From: Paracoccaceae bacterium | GTDB lineage: Bacteria > Pseudomonadota > Alphaproteobacteria > Rhodobacterales > Rhodobacteraceae | DNA length: 52,646 nucleotides | Assembly: GCA_030065075.1 (NCBI GenBank) | Contig: JASJDQ010000003.1 | Span: 1-52,646, forward strand | Reading direction: 5' to 3' | In this document: in pieces, positions 33,911 through 42,830 of the stretch | Numbering within the stretch: position 1 is the first letter of the stretch | Layout: each line of letters opens with the position of its first letter | The notes under the pieces: model-generated | Database searches by the model: none | What the model saw: the letters and a program-made list of their open reading frames with translations, nothing else | What the model was told of the DNA's origin: nothing | Program-made: the position numbers and the translations under genes

Positions 33911-35227
33911 TCAAAGCATGTAACTCGGCAACCAATTCGCGAGGCCGGGGACGAAAAGCACGATCAGCGCCGCCAGCAGGATCAACAGGAAGTAGGGCGT
34001 CGAACCGGCGAAAATCTTGCCAAGCGTCGCAGTTGGATCCGTTACCGACCCGCGAACCGTATAGACCAGCAAGCCAAATGGCGGTGTCAAAAGACCGGCC
34101 TCAATCACCAGGATGCCGAAGATCGCAAAGGCAAGCGGATCGACCCCCAACGTCAGCGCGATCGGCACGAAGATCGGCACGGTCAGCAGGATGATCGACA
34201 CGCTGTCGATCAACATGCCAAGGACGATCCAGATCAGCATCATCAAGGCAATCAGCATCCACGGCTCAAGCCCGGCCCCGATGAACAAGCCCTGAATGAA
34301 ATTCACGGCACCGCCGAGTGCCAGAAGCCGCGAATACATCTGCGCCGTGATCAGAAGGAACATGATCGGCGCCGTCGTCTTCCCGGCCTGGAAAATGGCG
34401 CTCACGATGTCGCGCCACCGCATGCCCTTCGCCACGCCGATGATCAGCGCGCCAATCGCGCCGAAGCCCGCCGCCTCGGTCGGCGTGAACAGACCCGCCC
34501 AGATACCGCCAATCACCAAAAGGATCAGAAGCAGAATGCCGATTCCGCCGATCAACTCCGCGCGCAGTTCCTCGCGGGTAAGCGGCACGAGCGGCTCTTC
34601 AAAGGCCGGTGCGATCTCGGGCTTCAGCATCGCCGCGATGATGACATAGGCGGAAAACAACACCGCCAGCAGGATGCCCGGTATGACGCCAGCCATGAAC
34701 AAGGCGCCTACGCTCATCTCGGTCAAGATGGCCCAGACGATCAATAAAACGGATGGCGGGATCAGCATGCCCAGGCAAGCCGAGCCGGCCACCGCGCCAA
34801 GCGCAAATGTCTGCTTGTATCCGACCTTCCTCATCTCCGGATAAGCAATGCGCGAAAACGCAGCTGCGGCGGCAATCGACACCCCCGTAACCGCGGCGAA
34901 TACGGTGTTTCCGGCGATCGTCGCAATCGCCAAACGCCCCGGCAGTCGCTTCAGCCAGCGGTCGCATATGCGATACAGATCCGACGCCGCGCCCGAACGG
35001 GATATGAAATCCCCCATCAAGACGAACAGCGGAATGACCGCAAAAACATCCTTGCGGACGGCCTCGTAAGCCGTGTTGCCAAGGATCGAGACCGCCGCCT
35101 CGAAACTGCCCAGCATCAGCCAGACACCAAGACCAGAGCAGATCGCAAGCGCGATACCGATATGTGTGCCCGTCAGGATCAGCAGGATCAGCAGGCCCAG
35201 CATCCAGAGGACGATATCTCCACCCAT
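33911..35227 (-). CDS. dctM: TRAP transporter large permease DctM
   Basis: 438 residues, about 12 spans, with VIPLFVLMGDFISRSG, TVFAAVTGVSIAAAAAFSRI, SACLGMLIPPSVLLIVWA and LTPPFGLLVYTVRGSV. It is closely similar to the DctM at 5548. It follows dctQ by 11 bases. The stop is separated by 138 bases from the LLM monooxygenase start region, which includes the weak operator. Confidence 0.93.
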   Translation of the reverse strand: MGGDIVLWMLGLLILLILTGTHIGIALAICSGLGVWLMLGSFEAAVSILGNTAYEAVRKDVFAVIPLFVLMGDFISRSGAASDLYRICDRWLKRLPGRLAIATIAGNTVFAAVTGVSIAAAAAFSRIAYPEMRKVGYKQTFALGAVAGSACLGMLIPPSVLLIVWAILTEMSVGALFMAGVIPGILLAVLFSAYVIIAAMLKPEIAPAFEEPLVPLTREELRAELIGGIGILLLILLVIGGIWAGLFTPTEAAGFGAIGALIIGVAKGMRWRDIVSAIFQAGKTTAPIMFLLITAQMYSRLLALGGAVNFIQGLFIGAGLEPWMLIALMMLIWIVLGMLIDSVSIILLTVPIFVPIALTLGVDPLAFAIFGILVIEAGLLTPPFGLLVYTVRGSVTDPTATLGKIFAGSTPYFLLILLAALIVLFVPGLANWLPSYML

Positions 35228-35238
35228 CGCGTCCGCCC

Positions 35239-35748
35239 TCAGTCCATGTCCAGCGCGGTACCCGGCGCGCTGACTTCGTCAATCAACTGACCGCGCCAGT
35301 CGAGGATGATCATCGAGATGTAAGCCCACGCACCGAAGAACGACATGACCAGAACCGTACCGCGCACCGGCCATGTCGGCACACGGAGCGCACCCTCGCC
35401 TTCGTACTCACCAATCCGATAGGCATCCGCGAAGGACGGCCACGTGCTCCAGATCAGCCCTACGAAAAACACCAGCCCCAACAAGGCACCAAATGTCCGC
35501 AGAAGCCTCCGCACGACAAGCGGAACCGCATCGGCGAAAATCGATGTGCGCAACATCGCTCCCGAATAGATCGCCAGGGGGAGCTGCAAGAATGTAATGG
35601 CGACGACCGAGTTTTGGATGATCTCTTTCGTGCCGGGGATCGGTTGGTTCAGCAGGCTGCGCCCCAGGACGTCACCGAATATCAGGAATGCCAGAGCAAG
35701 CGTCCAGAAAGCCGAGAACAGATGAATGGCGCGCGTAACCTTGATCAC
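35239..35748 (-). CDS. dctQ: TRAP transporter small permease DctQ
   Basis: 169 residues if started at the GTG at 35748 (GGGGGAGGG upstream, spacing long). A TTG at 35817 would add 23 polar residues and starts 6 bases from the operator, without a ribosome site. Spans and motifs fit DctQ: IFGDVLGRSLLNQPIPGTKEI and LPLAIYSGAMLRTSIFADAVP. It is divergent from dctP (35983), unlike the first TRAP locus. Confidence 0.82.
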   Translation of the reverse strand: MIKVTRAIHLFSAFWTLALAFLIFGDVLGRSLLNQPIPGTKEIIQNSVVAITFLQLPLAIYSGAMLRTSIFADAVPLVVRRLLRTFGALLGLVFFVGLIWSTWPSFADAYRIGEYEGEGALRVPTWPVRGTVLVMSFFGAWAYISMIILDWRGQLIDEVSAPGTALDMD

Positions 35749-35823
35749 AGCGACGATGGCCCTCCCCCGTCCATTCCCGCGTCCATCAAACGGTATCCGA
35801 GACGGTTCCGCGGTCAAGGCGAA

Positions 35824-35841
35824 AGTTAGCAGTTGATAAAT
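35824..35841. promoter_or_regulatory. Putative TetR-regulon site 1 in the dctQM/dctP promoter region
   Basis: On the minus strand the site reads ATTTATCAACTGCTAACT: left half ATTTATC plus right arm GCTAA. It lies just upstream of the dctQ gene and 77 bases from the second site. Confidence 0.6.
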
Positions 35842-35900
35842 AAGACGGTCTGAAATGCCATCGAGTGCTTGACCAACAAGTCCCGGCTCTTAAGATCGGT

Positions 35901-35918
35901 ATTTAGCGAGCGATAAAT
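35901..35918. promoter_or_regulatory. Putative TetR-regulon site 2 in the dctQM/dctP promoter region
   Basis: Plus strand ATTTAGCGAGCGATAAAT; the two arms ATTTA and TAAAT are exact inverted repeats around GCG-AG-CG-A. On the minus strand it reads ATTTATCGCTCGCTAAAT. It is 65 bases upstream of the dctP ATG. Confidence 0.68.
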
Positions 35919-35982
35919 AAGCGTATGCGATGGCCACAAGCGGCAGTAAGACCGAGGGCCAGTATTGATGGGAGGAAACCAG

Positions 35983-37044
35983 ATGAACATCACCAAAACG
36001 ACCGTGCTGTCTGCCGTGGCGGCACTGACAGCCAGCGCCTCATTCGCGGAGAACTTCACATTCCGGATCGGATCGGGTCATCCGAACCCAGCCGCAGTCT
36101 ATGTGGCGGATGTGGCCGACTTCTTCGTGCCCGAGGTCAAGAAACGCGCCGAAGCCGCGGGGCACACGGTGGAATTCGTCGAGGGCTACGGCGGTGCGAT
36201 TGCGGGCGTGGCTGAAACGCTGGAAAGCGTGCAGAACGGCATCCTGGACATCGGCGCCTATTGCATCTGCTTCGAACCGGCCAAGCTCTTCCTGCACAAC
36301 TTCCCGTACTACACGCCCTTTGGCCCGCAGGACTCGGCCGAGGCGATGACGGCGGTGCGCGCCACCTATGACGCGGTGCCCTGGCTGACCGCGCAGTTTG
36401 ACAGCGAATACGGCCAGGTGCTTCTCGGTCTTCATGGCTGGGACAATTATCATCTTGGCACGACTGATCCCTGGGATACGGTCGAGGACCTCAAGGGCGT
36501 TAAGATCGGGGGCGCGGGTCCGAACCTGCCTTGGCTGGAATTCGCCGGGGCCGTGCCGGTCCAATCGACCCTGCCTGATGGATATCTTTCGCTTCAAACT
36601 GGGGTCTACAACGGCTGGCTGATGTTCCCGTCGGCCTATTTGGGCTTCAAATTCTACGAACCCTCGCCACACTACACGCTGATCGGCTTCGGTGCGATGC
36701 CGGTCAATGCGCTGACCATGAACAAGCGCAAGTTCGACAGCTTGCCCGAGGACATGCAGCAAATCCTGATGGACGTTGGCCGCGCCTATGAGGACCAGTC
36801 CGGTGCCTCGCTCAACGGACGTCAGGAAGGCGGCCTGAAGGGCCTGAAGGAAGTCGGTGCACAAATTAAGGAACTGCCAGAAGAAGCCCGCGCTGGTTGG
36901 GCGCAAAGCCTGGCCTCGTTCCCGAACCAGCAAGCGAAGGAAGCCGATGGTCGCGGCATGCCAGGCAGCGAGGTGCTAAAGACGTACCTCAAGGCAGTAG
37001 CCAACACTGGATATACGATGCCCGTCGACTACGTCATCGAGTGA
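35983..37044 (+). CDS. dctP: TRAP transporter solute-binding protein DctP
   Basis: 353 residues from the ATG at 35983 (GGGAGGAAACCAG upstream). Sec signal peptide, cleaved after SASFAE region. The mature protein contains FRIGSGHPNPAAVY, CICFEPAKLFLHNF, GWLMFPSAYLGF and YTLIGFGAM. It is paralogous with the DctP at 7474. It is transcribed divergently from its permeases, with the operators at 35824 and 35901 in between. Confidence 0.93.
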   Translation: MNITKTTVLSAVAALTASASFAENFTFRIGSGHPNPAAVYVADVADFFVPEVKKRAEAAGHTVEFVEGYGGAIAGVAETLESVQNGILDIGAYCICFEPAKLFLHNFPYYTPFGPQDSAEAMTAVRATYDAVPWLTAQFDSEYGQVLLGLHGWDNYHLGTTDPWDTVEDLKGVKIGGAGPNLPWLEFAGAVPVQSTLPDGYLSLQTGVYNGWLMFPSAYLGFKFYEPSPHYTLIGFGAMPVNALTMNKRKFDSLPEDMQQILMDVGRAYEDQSGASLNGRQEGGLKGLKEVGAQIKELPEEARAGWAQSLASFPNQQAKEADGRGMPGSEVLKTYLKAVANTGYTMPVDYVIE

Positions 37045-37051
37045 CATGATC

Positions 37052-37078
37052 AGGGCGGCCTTCAGGGGTCGCCCTTTT
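37052..37078 (+). terminator. Terminator-like hairpin after dctP
   Basis: 9-bp stem (AGGGCGGCC with GGTCGCCCT, one G-U pair), 6-base loop, then TTTTCC. Starts 7 bases after the dctP stop. It is the only one of the four post-binding-protein hairpins followed by a short T-run, so partial termination is likely. Confidence 0.65.
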
Positions 37079-37092
37079 CCTTGGCGAAGCCC

Positions 37093-37968
37093 ATGGCACT
37101 TTCGGACCGAATTCCCTATCAGGCCATCGTCGATCGCCCGCGTCTTACATTGCCCGACGGCAAGCGGCTAGCGGTCTGGGTCATTCTGAATGCCGAGGAA
37201 TGGCGCATCGAAAACGCTATGCCGCGCACCGTCCTGCCCCCGCCAATGGGTCAACCGCTTCTGCCGGATGTGCCCAACTGGTCCTGGCATGAATACGGTA
37301 TGCGCTCGGGCTTCTGGCGGCAATGGAAAGCGCTGACCGACCGCAACATCCCGACAACCTTCGCCGTTAACGGCAGCATCTGCGAAACCTATCCGCGGGT
37401 CGCAAGTGCCGGATTGGACGCCGGATGGGAGTTCATGGGCCACGGCTTCTTGCAAGGCCCGATGCACAGGCTAAAGGATCAAGATCGCGCGATCGCCAAG
37501 GCACTCGACGCCATCGAGGCCTTTTGCGGCAGTCGCCCCCGCTCGTGGGAAAGCCCTGGCCTGACCGAAACCGAAGAAACGCTCGATCTTCTGCGCAAGC
37601 ATGGTGTCGAATACGTCGCCGATTGGGTGATCGACGATCTGCCACAAGCGATCGGTACGCCGTTCGGAGATATCACAACCATCCCCTATACCGTTGAAAC
37701 GAATGACATCACGGTCTACGCCCTGCAAGGCCACGAGTCGGACGTGTTCCTGAAGCGCGGACACGATCAGTTCGACCGCCTCTATGCCGAAGGTGCCGAC
37801 AATGCCCGCGTTATGGCAATTTCGATCCATCCCTACATCACTGGTGCGCCGCACCGCATCCGCTATCTTGAAGAACTGCTTGACTACGTTGGCGAACACG
37901 ATGGCGTTGCGTGGATGACGGCCAGCGAAATTGGGGACTGGTACACTTCGCAGATGAAGGCGGCCTAG
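37093..37968 (+). CDS. PuuE-like polysaccharide deacetylase-family protein
   Basis: 291 residues from the ATG at 37093 (a TTG at 37081 overlaps the hairpin tail). Features of the PuuE (allantoinase) branch of the NodB superfamily: ILNAEEWRIENAMPR, RSGFWRQWKALTDRNIP, GWEFMGHGFLQGPMHRL (metal histidines), SWESPGLTETEETLDLL and ISIHPYITGAPHRI. Members hydrolyse cyclic or linear amides as well as acetyl groups. It directly follows dctP and so probably acts on the imported compound. The ribosome site is weak. Confidence 0.82.
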   Translation: MALSDRIPYQAIVDRPRLTLPDGKRLAVWVILNAEEWRIENAMPRTVLPPPMGQPLLPDVPNWSWHEYGMRSGFWRQWKALTDRNIPTTFAVNGSICETYPRVASAGLDAGWEFMGHGFLQGPMHRLKDQDRAIAKALDAIEAFCGSRPRSWESPGLTETEETLDLLRKHGVEYVADWVIDDLPQAIGTPFGDITTIPYTVETNDITVYALQGHESDVFLKRGHDQFDRLYAEGADNARVMAISIHPYITGAPHRIRYLEELLDYVGEHDGVAWMTASEIGDWYTSQMKAA

Positions 37969-38057
37969 TCGGCTTCAGTTTCGTCATACGATATCTCGCA
38001 CTCACTACCGTCGATCCCTTGGCTTTCCTGGCAACAAGTGGGACAAGTTGAGCGAGA

Positions 38058-38987
38058 ATGCAGGCGCTCTTCGACATCATCCTTCCAGTCTTTGTCGTCA
38101 TCGGCTTTGGCTACGTCGTCGCCTGGCGCGGCTTATTCAGCGAAGCCGGTGTCGATGGTCTGGTGAAATTCACCCAGAACTTCGCCATTCCGTGTCTTTT
38201 GTTTCGCGCCATATCCCAGATCGACCTTGGGGCAAGCGTCAGTGCGCCATTGATCCTCAGCTACTATATCGGAGCGTTTGCCAGTTTCTTTGCCGGATAC
38301 TTCGGTGCGCGTGTCTTCTTCGAACGAAACGCGGTCGATGCGGTCGCGATCGGGTTTTGCTGCCTGTTTTCGAACACCGTCCTTCTAGGATTGCCAATCA
38401 CCGAGCGTGCCTATGGACCAGAGGCGCTCTCGGCCAATTTCGCTATCATCTCGTTTCACGCCCCGCTCTGCTACATGCTGGGCGTCACGGCGATGGAAAT
38501 TGCGCGTAGCCGCGCGTCCGCCGTTACTCAAAAAGCGCGGCGCGTCGTCAGTGCGATGTTCCACAACCCATTTGTCATCGCAATTTTGCTGGGCCTTTTT
38601 GCCAACATCACCGACTTGCCGCTACCAATTCCCCTGTTGGGCGGCATCGACTTGATGGCAAGTGCCGCCTTGCCAGCCGCGCTGTTCAGCCTTGGCGGCA
38701 TCCTTTACCGCTATCGTCCCGAAGGCGACATGAAGGCCATTCTGATGGTTTGCGCTATTTCTCTGGCGCTACATCCCACCATTGTTTTCGGCGCGGGAAA
38801 GATGGCCGCTCTGGATCAGACCGCGCTGCGTTCCGCCGTTCTGACCGCTGCCATGGCACCCGGGGTCAACGCCTATGTCTTTGCCCATATGTACGGCGCG
38901 GCCCGGCGTGTCGCCGCCTCGTCGGTCCTGATTGCGACCGCGGGGTCGATCATCACGATCTGGCTCTGGCTACTGATCCTGCCCTAG
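38058..38987 (+). CDS. AEC-family transporter
   Basis: 309 residues, about 10 spans. It begins MQALFDIILPVFVVIGFGYV (typical AEC N-terminus) followed by GLVKFTQNFAIPCLLFRAI. The middle NTVLLGLPITERAYGP is the conserved broken-helix region and the end has TAAMAPGVNAYVFAHMYGA. 89 bases separate it from the deacetylase gene. It is complete, unlike the AEC carrier at the left edge. It may export or import an organic acid of the pathway. Confidence 0.87.
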   Translation: MQALFDIILPVFVVIGFGYVVAWRGLFSEAGVDGLVKFTQNFAIPCLLFRAISQIDLGASVSAPLILSYYIGAFASFFAGYFGARVFFERNAVDAVAIGFCCLFSNTVLLGLPITERAYGPEALSANFAIISFHAPLCYMLGVTAMEIARSRASAVTQKARRVVSAMFHNPFVIAILLGLFANITDLPLPIPLLGGIDLMASAALPAALFSLGGILYRYRPEGDMKAILMVCAISLALHPTIVFGAGKMAALDQTALRSAVLTAAMAPGVNAYVFAHMYGAARRVAASSVLIATAGSIITIWLWLLILP

Positions 38988-38991
38988 ACGA

Positions 38992-41367
38992 TCACACAAC
39001 GCCCAGTGCCTTCAGCACGCGCTCGGGGGTCATCGGCATCTGCCAGATCGAAGCGCCAAGCGGACGCAACGCATCGTTGACCGCATTCATCACCGCTGCC
39101 GGCGCGCCGCCTGTTCCAGCCTCTCCCGCGCCCTTGGCACCAAGTACGCTCGTCTTGGTGGGTGTTTCGATATGCGCGACGTGGATGTCCGGCATCTCGG
39201 CGGCCATCGGCACAAGGTAATCGGCCATCGAGGCGTTCAGCATTTGACCGTCTTCCGAATAGAGGCACTCTTCGAAAAGTGCGCCGCCGATTCCCTGCAC
39301 GACGCCACCCCGGATTTGTTCGTCGACCAGAAGCGGGTTCAGAACCCGGCCACAATCCTCGACCGCCCAGAAGTCCAGCACACGCACGATGCCCGTTTCT
39401 GTATCCACTTCGACATGCGCAGCCATCGCCCCGTTTGTGAAAACGAAGGGGAACTCGGTCACGCGGTAATGCCGGGTGGCGATCAGTTCCGGCTTCAGAT
39501 CGGGCGGCAATTCGTTGCCACGGTAATATACCGTTCGGGCCAGATCCATGAGCGACATCCGTTCGGCCCCGTCCAGATCGGTGACATGCCCGTCGCGAAT
39601 GTCCAGCTTGTCAGGAGACGACTGCAAAATGGCGGCCGCAACCTCCAGCACCTGATCCTTCAACGCCACCGCCGCCTGCAACATTGCCTCACCGCCGATC
39701 CCGGCTCCGCGCGAGGCCCAGGTTCCGCCGCCATAAGGCGTGGCTTCCGTGTCGCCGGTCTTGACGCGCACGCGGTCGATATCGACGCCGAAGACACCGG
39801 CTGCGATCTGGGCAAGGATAGTATTCGTACCCTGCCCCTGTTCGGTCACAGACGACGCGATCTGTAGCCCGCCGCCCGCATCGAGCCGAACCGTTGCCCC
39901 GTCCTGGCTGGCAATCGGCGCTCCGCCGACGCCATAGAACATGGGCGATGGATTGGTGACCTCCACCATCGAACAGAAACCAATGCCACGGTACACACCC
40001 GCGTCACGAAGTTTCGCCTGATCGTCACGAAGCGCGTCGTAGCCCATCAATTCCGTCAGTTTCACGATGGCCTTATGATGCGACAGGTCATCCAACTTCA
40101 TGCCCGCAGCACTCGCGCGTGGGTAGCTGTCGTCGCCCATGAGATTGCGACGCCGCATCTCGACCGGGTCCATGCCGATGGCGGCGGCCGCATCCTCCAA
40201 CAACCCGTCACATACCGCCATGGCAATCGGATGCCCCACAGCACGGTATTGGCACATCATGTTCTTGTTCTGAAAGACGACCCGTGCCCGGGCGCGATAG
40301 TTCTCTATCTCGTAGGGCGCACCGGTCAGGTTCAGAACCTGGTTGGCCTCGATGGCGGACGTCCGGGGATACATCGAATAGGGCCCGATCCCGGTGATAT
40401 CGTCAAACTCAAGGGCCGCGATCATGCCCTCGCCGGTCACCGCCATCCGGGCGCGGATGATATGATCGCGTGCATGAATGTCGCTCACGAAACTCTCGTT
40501 GCGGTCTGCCACGAACTTCACGGGTCGCTTCAAAAGTTTCGCGGCGGCGGCGGTCGCAACTTCATCGCCATAGGTGTGGATCTTGATCCCGAACGAGCCG
40601 CCCACGTCTTCGGCCACGATGCGCACATTCTCTTCCGGCAAACCAAGATGCTTGGCGAAGATGAACTGCATCATGTGGGGCGCCTGCCCCGAATAGTGAA
40701 AGGTCAGACGATCTTCGGCCGGGTCGTACTCCGCCAGGGCGGTGCGGGCCTCCAGCGTCACGCCGGTATGGCGCCCGAAACGGAACTCCCGCTCAACCGT
40801 TGTCACTCCGTCCAGCTGAAAGGCCGCGTCGACGTCACCGACATCGACGGTGCGCTCCCACGCCAGATTGCTATCGAATTCGGCATGAAGACGCGGTGCA
40901 TCTGGTGCAAGCGCCGCCTCCGGATCGGTCAGCGCGGGCAATTCTTCGTAGTCAACGATGATCTTTTCTGCGGCGTCCTCGGCGGCAGCGCGCGAGGTCG
41001 CAACCACCATCGCCACTGGTTCGCCCTGCCAGCGCACACGATCTACCGCGATCGGATGCTGCGGCGGCGACCTTAGTCCCGCAAGGTGGGTGAGTACGCC
41101 CACATATGGCTCAACATGCGGAACCAGATCAGCACCGGTGAAAACGGCGACAACGCCAGCCGATGTCGCGGCATCCGACGCATCCAGCTTAGTGATCTTC
41201 GCATGGGCGTATGGCGAACGCAGAAAAGCGGCGTGCACCATGCGGGGAAGCTGCTTGTCGTCGACGAAGCGGCCCCGGCCCTCGGCCAGCCGCCGCGCGT
41301 CGGGTCGGGGGACGGTTTTGCCGATATAGGAATTCGGCTTGTCGAATATCGTCAGTGGTCCGGTCAT
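38992..41367 (-). CDS. Molybdenum hydroxylase large subunit (CoxL/XdhB-like aldehyde oxidase family)
   Basis: 791 residues. N-terminal (a+b hammerhead) RFVDDKQLPRMVHAAFLRSPYAHA and the two Mo-cofactor domains are clear: EDVGGSFGIKI, RAVGHPIAMAVCDGLLEDA and the C-terminal GAKGAGEAGTGGAPAAV, with the catalytic glutamate in GAGEAG. The active-site loop reads QYRAVGHP, unlike AYxCSFR (form I CO dehydrogenase) or AYRGAGR (form II), so it is not a CO dehydrogenase. The family hydroxylates aldehydes or N-heteroaromatic rings using water. ATGA overlap with the iron-sulfur subunit. Confidence 0.9.
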   Translation of the reverse strand: MTGPLTIFDKPNSYIGKTVPRPDARRLAEGRGRFVDDKQLPRMVHAAFLRSPYAHAKITKLDASDAATSAGVVAVFTGADLVPHVEPYVGVLTHLAGLRSPPQHPIAVDRVRWQGEPVAMVVATSRAAAEDAAEKIIVDYEELPALTDPEAALAPDAPRLHAEFDSNLAWERTVDVGDVDAAFQLDGVTTVEREFRFGRHTGVTLEARTALAEYDPAEDRLTFHYSGQAPHMMQFIFAKHLGLPEENVRIVAEDVGGSFGIKIHTYGDEVATAAAAKLLKRPVKFVADRNESFVSDIHARDHIIRARMAVTGEGMIAALEFDDITGIGPYSMYPRTSAIEANQVLNLTGAPYEIENYRARARVVFQNKNMMCQYRAVGHPIAMAVCDGLLEDAAAAIGMDPVEMRRRNLMGDDSYPRASAAGMKLDDLSHHKAIVKLTELMGYDALRDDQAKLRDAGVYRGIGFCSMVEVTNPSPMFYGVGGAPIASQDGATVRLDAGGGLQIASSVTEQGQGTNTILAQIAAGVFGVDIDRVRVKTGDTEATPYGGGTWASRGAGIGGEAMLQAAVALKDQVLEVAAAILQSSPDKLDIRDGHVTDLDGAERMSLMDLARTVYYRGNELPPDLKPELIATRHYRVTEFPFVFTNGAMAAHVEVDTETGIVRVLDFWAVEDCGRVLNPLLVDEQIRGGVVQGIGGALFEECLYSEDGQMLNASMADYLVPMAAEMPDIHVAHIETPTKTSVLGAKGAGEAGTGGAPAAVMNAVNDALRPLGASIWQMPMTPERVLKALGVV

Positions 41368-41843
41368 GCGTCCACCTCACCCGAAATGACATCGGAAATG
41401 GCCTCAACGATGGACTGATACCCCGTGCAACGGCAGTAATTGCCGGACAGGTGCGCACGGATCGCATCGCGATCGGCGGTGCCGCCCGCCTCGACATACT
41501 CCAGCGCGCTTGCCAACATGCCGGGCGTACAATAGCCGCATTGAAGCGCGTTGCGTTCGGCAAAGGCCGCGCGAATGGCGTCGGACCGGCCGCTATCGGC
41601 CAGCCCTTCGACCGTAGTGACTGTTGCGCCATCAGCCTGCACGGCCAGCATCAGACACCCCCGCACCATGGCCCCGTTCACCTCCAAAGTGCAGGCCCCG
41701 CACACACCGTGCTCACACCCGACATGACTGCCGGTCAGGCCAAGGTCTTCCCGCAGGAAGTCCACAAGGTGCTTTCGCACGGAAACGGTCGCCGTTACCG
41801 CCTCACCGTTCACCGTCAGTGACACCGATTGCATCTTGCTCAT
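41364..41843 (-). CDS. Molybdenum hydroxylase iron-sulfur subunit (CoxS-like)
   Basis: 159 residues from the ATG at 41843, which overlaps the medium-subunit stop (ATGA). Two [2Fe-2S] clusters: the plant-ferredoxin type GCEHGVCGACTLEVNG plus a later Cys, and the helical type CGYCTPGM ... GNYCRCTGY. All eight cysteines are present. It passes electrons from the Mo centre to FAD. Confidence 0.92.
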   Translation of the reverse strand: MSKMQSVSLTVNGEAVTATVSVRKHLVDFLREDLGLTGSHVGCEHGVCGACTLEVNGAMVRGCLMLAVQADGATVTTVEGLADSGRSDAIRAAFAERNALQCGYCTPGMLASALEYVEAGGTADRDAIRAHLSGNYCRCTGYQSIVEAISDVISGEVDA

Positions 41844-42676
41844 GCCATGACCTCTGCCCATGCGCGTCGCAAGGCGACGCCCGCCAAATGCCGTTTTGTA
41901 TGGGTGCTTGCATTCATGTCCCCTGCAAAGTCGATCTCGCTCAATGCGGCGACGGCGTTCTCCAACTCAGCTTTACCGCCTGACGTGCCGGCAAGAGCAG
42001 CCTCTGCAGCCCTTGCGCGGACCGCGCGATCGGAGACTGCGAAGAACGCGATCCGGACTTCTGACAGATCTTCCGTCGCAACGATTGCGCATCCCGCCAT
42101 GGCATAGTCACCATGGCGGCGCGTGATCTCGTGAAAACCGATGCGCTGGCGCTTGCTTGCGACAGGCAATTGAATGGCGACTACAAGTTCGTCGTCTTCA
42201 CGGGCCGTTTCATAAAGACCAAGAAAGAACTCGTCCGCGGCGACGCTGCGTGCGCCTTTCACATTCTGTAGATGGACCTCTGCCCCAAGCGCAAGCAAGA
42301 GCGCGGGCATCTCGGCCGCAGGATCAGCAAGCGCACAACTGCCGCCAATGGTGCCGCGGTTGCGGATTGCGGGGTGGGCGATATACGGCAACGCCGTTGA
42401 GACAAGCGGTGCGTGCTCGGCCACTTCGCCCGACGCTTCAAGCGCGGCATAGCGTGTCATGGCCCCGATCGTTAGCCGCTGATCCTCGATCCGGACCCCC
42501 GCCAAACCATCGACAGCGTTCAGATCGACTAGAGCCTCCGGCGCGGTAAGGCGCAAATTCATCATCGGCATCAGGCTTTGCCCACCGGCCAACGCAAAGG
42601 CGTCTTCTTCGGCCATCAGCGCCAGGGCCGCCTCCAGCGTTTCCGCTCGGTGATAGTCGAAATCCGGTGCTTTCAC
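41840..42676 (-). CDS. Molybdenum hydroxylase FAD-binding subunit (CoxM-like)
   Basis: 278 residues, GTG start with GGGGGAGGA upstream. The FAD motifs AGGQSLMP (about 31-38) and RNRGTIGGSCALADPAAE (about 102-120) are both intact. It is the first gene of the M-S-L operon. Operator 42730 lies 53 bases upstream. Confidence 0.92.
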   Translation of the reverse strand: MKAPDFDYHRAETLEAALALMAEEDAFALAGGQSLMPMMNLRLTAPEALVDLNAVDGLAGVRIEDQRLTIGAMTRYAALEASGEVAEHAPLVSTALPYIAHPAIRNRGTIGGSCALADPAAEMPALLLALGAEVHLQNVKGARSVAADEFFLGLYETAREDDELVVAIQLPVASKRQRIGFHEITRRHGDYAMAGCAIVATEDLSEVRIAFFAVSDRAVRARAAEAALAGTSGGKAELENAVAALSEIDFAGDMNASTHTKRHLAGVALRRAWAEVMA

Positions 42677-42729
42677 CTGGTCCTCCCCCTTACAAGCCTT
42701 GTGCTTGCCGCATCTTGGCTTATGACACT

Positions 42730-42747
42730 ATTTATCGATCTATAAAT
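42730..42747. promoter_or_regulatory. Putative TetR-regulon site ATTTATCGATCTATAAAT
   Basis: A near-perfect palindrome (16 of 18 positions symmetric). The identical 18-mer occurs at 47385-47402. It lies in the 154-base gap between the divergent molybdenum hydroxylase and peroxiredoxin-like genes. Confidence 0.78.
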
Positions 42748-42830
42748 TAACTCAAGTGCGACGTCGACAGTCCCAGCCAAGCGACACTGGGAAAACCGGG
42801 GCCTTGAATCCGCTTTGAAAGGAAAACCAC

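Noticed and set aside
38992-42676. CO dehydrogenase (coxMSL) assignment
   Set aside because: Subunit order M-S-L is the same as in cox operons, but the large-subunit loop has neither the form I nor the form II active-site motif.
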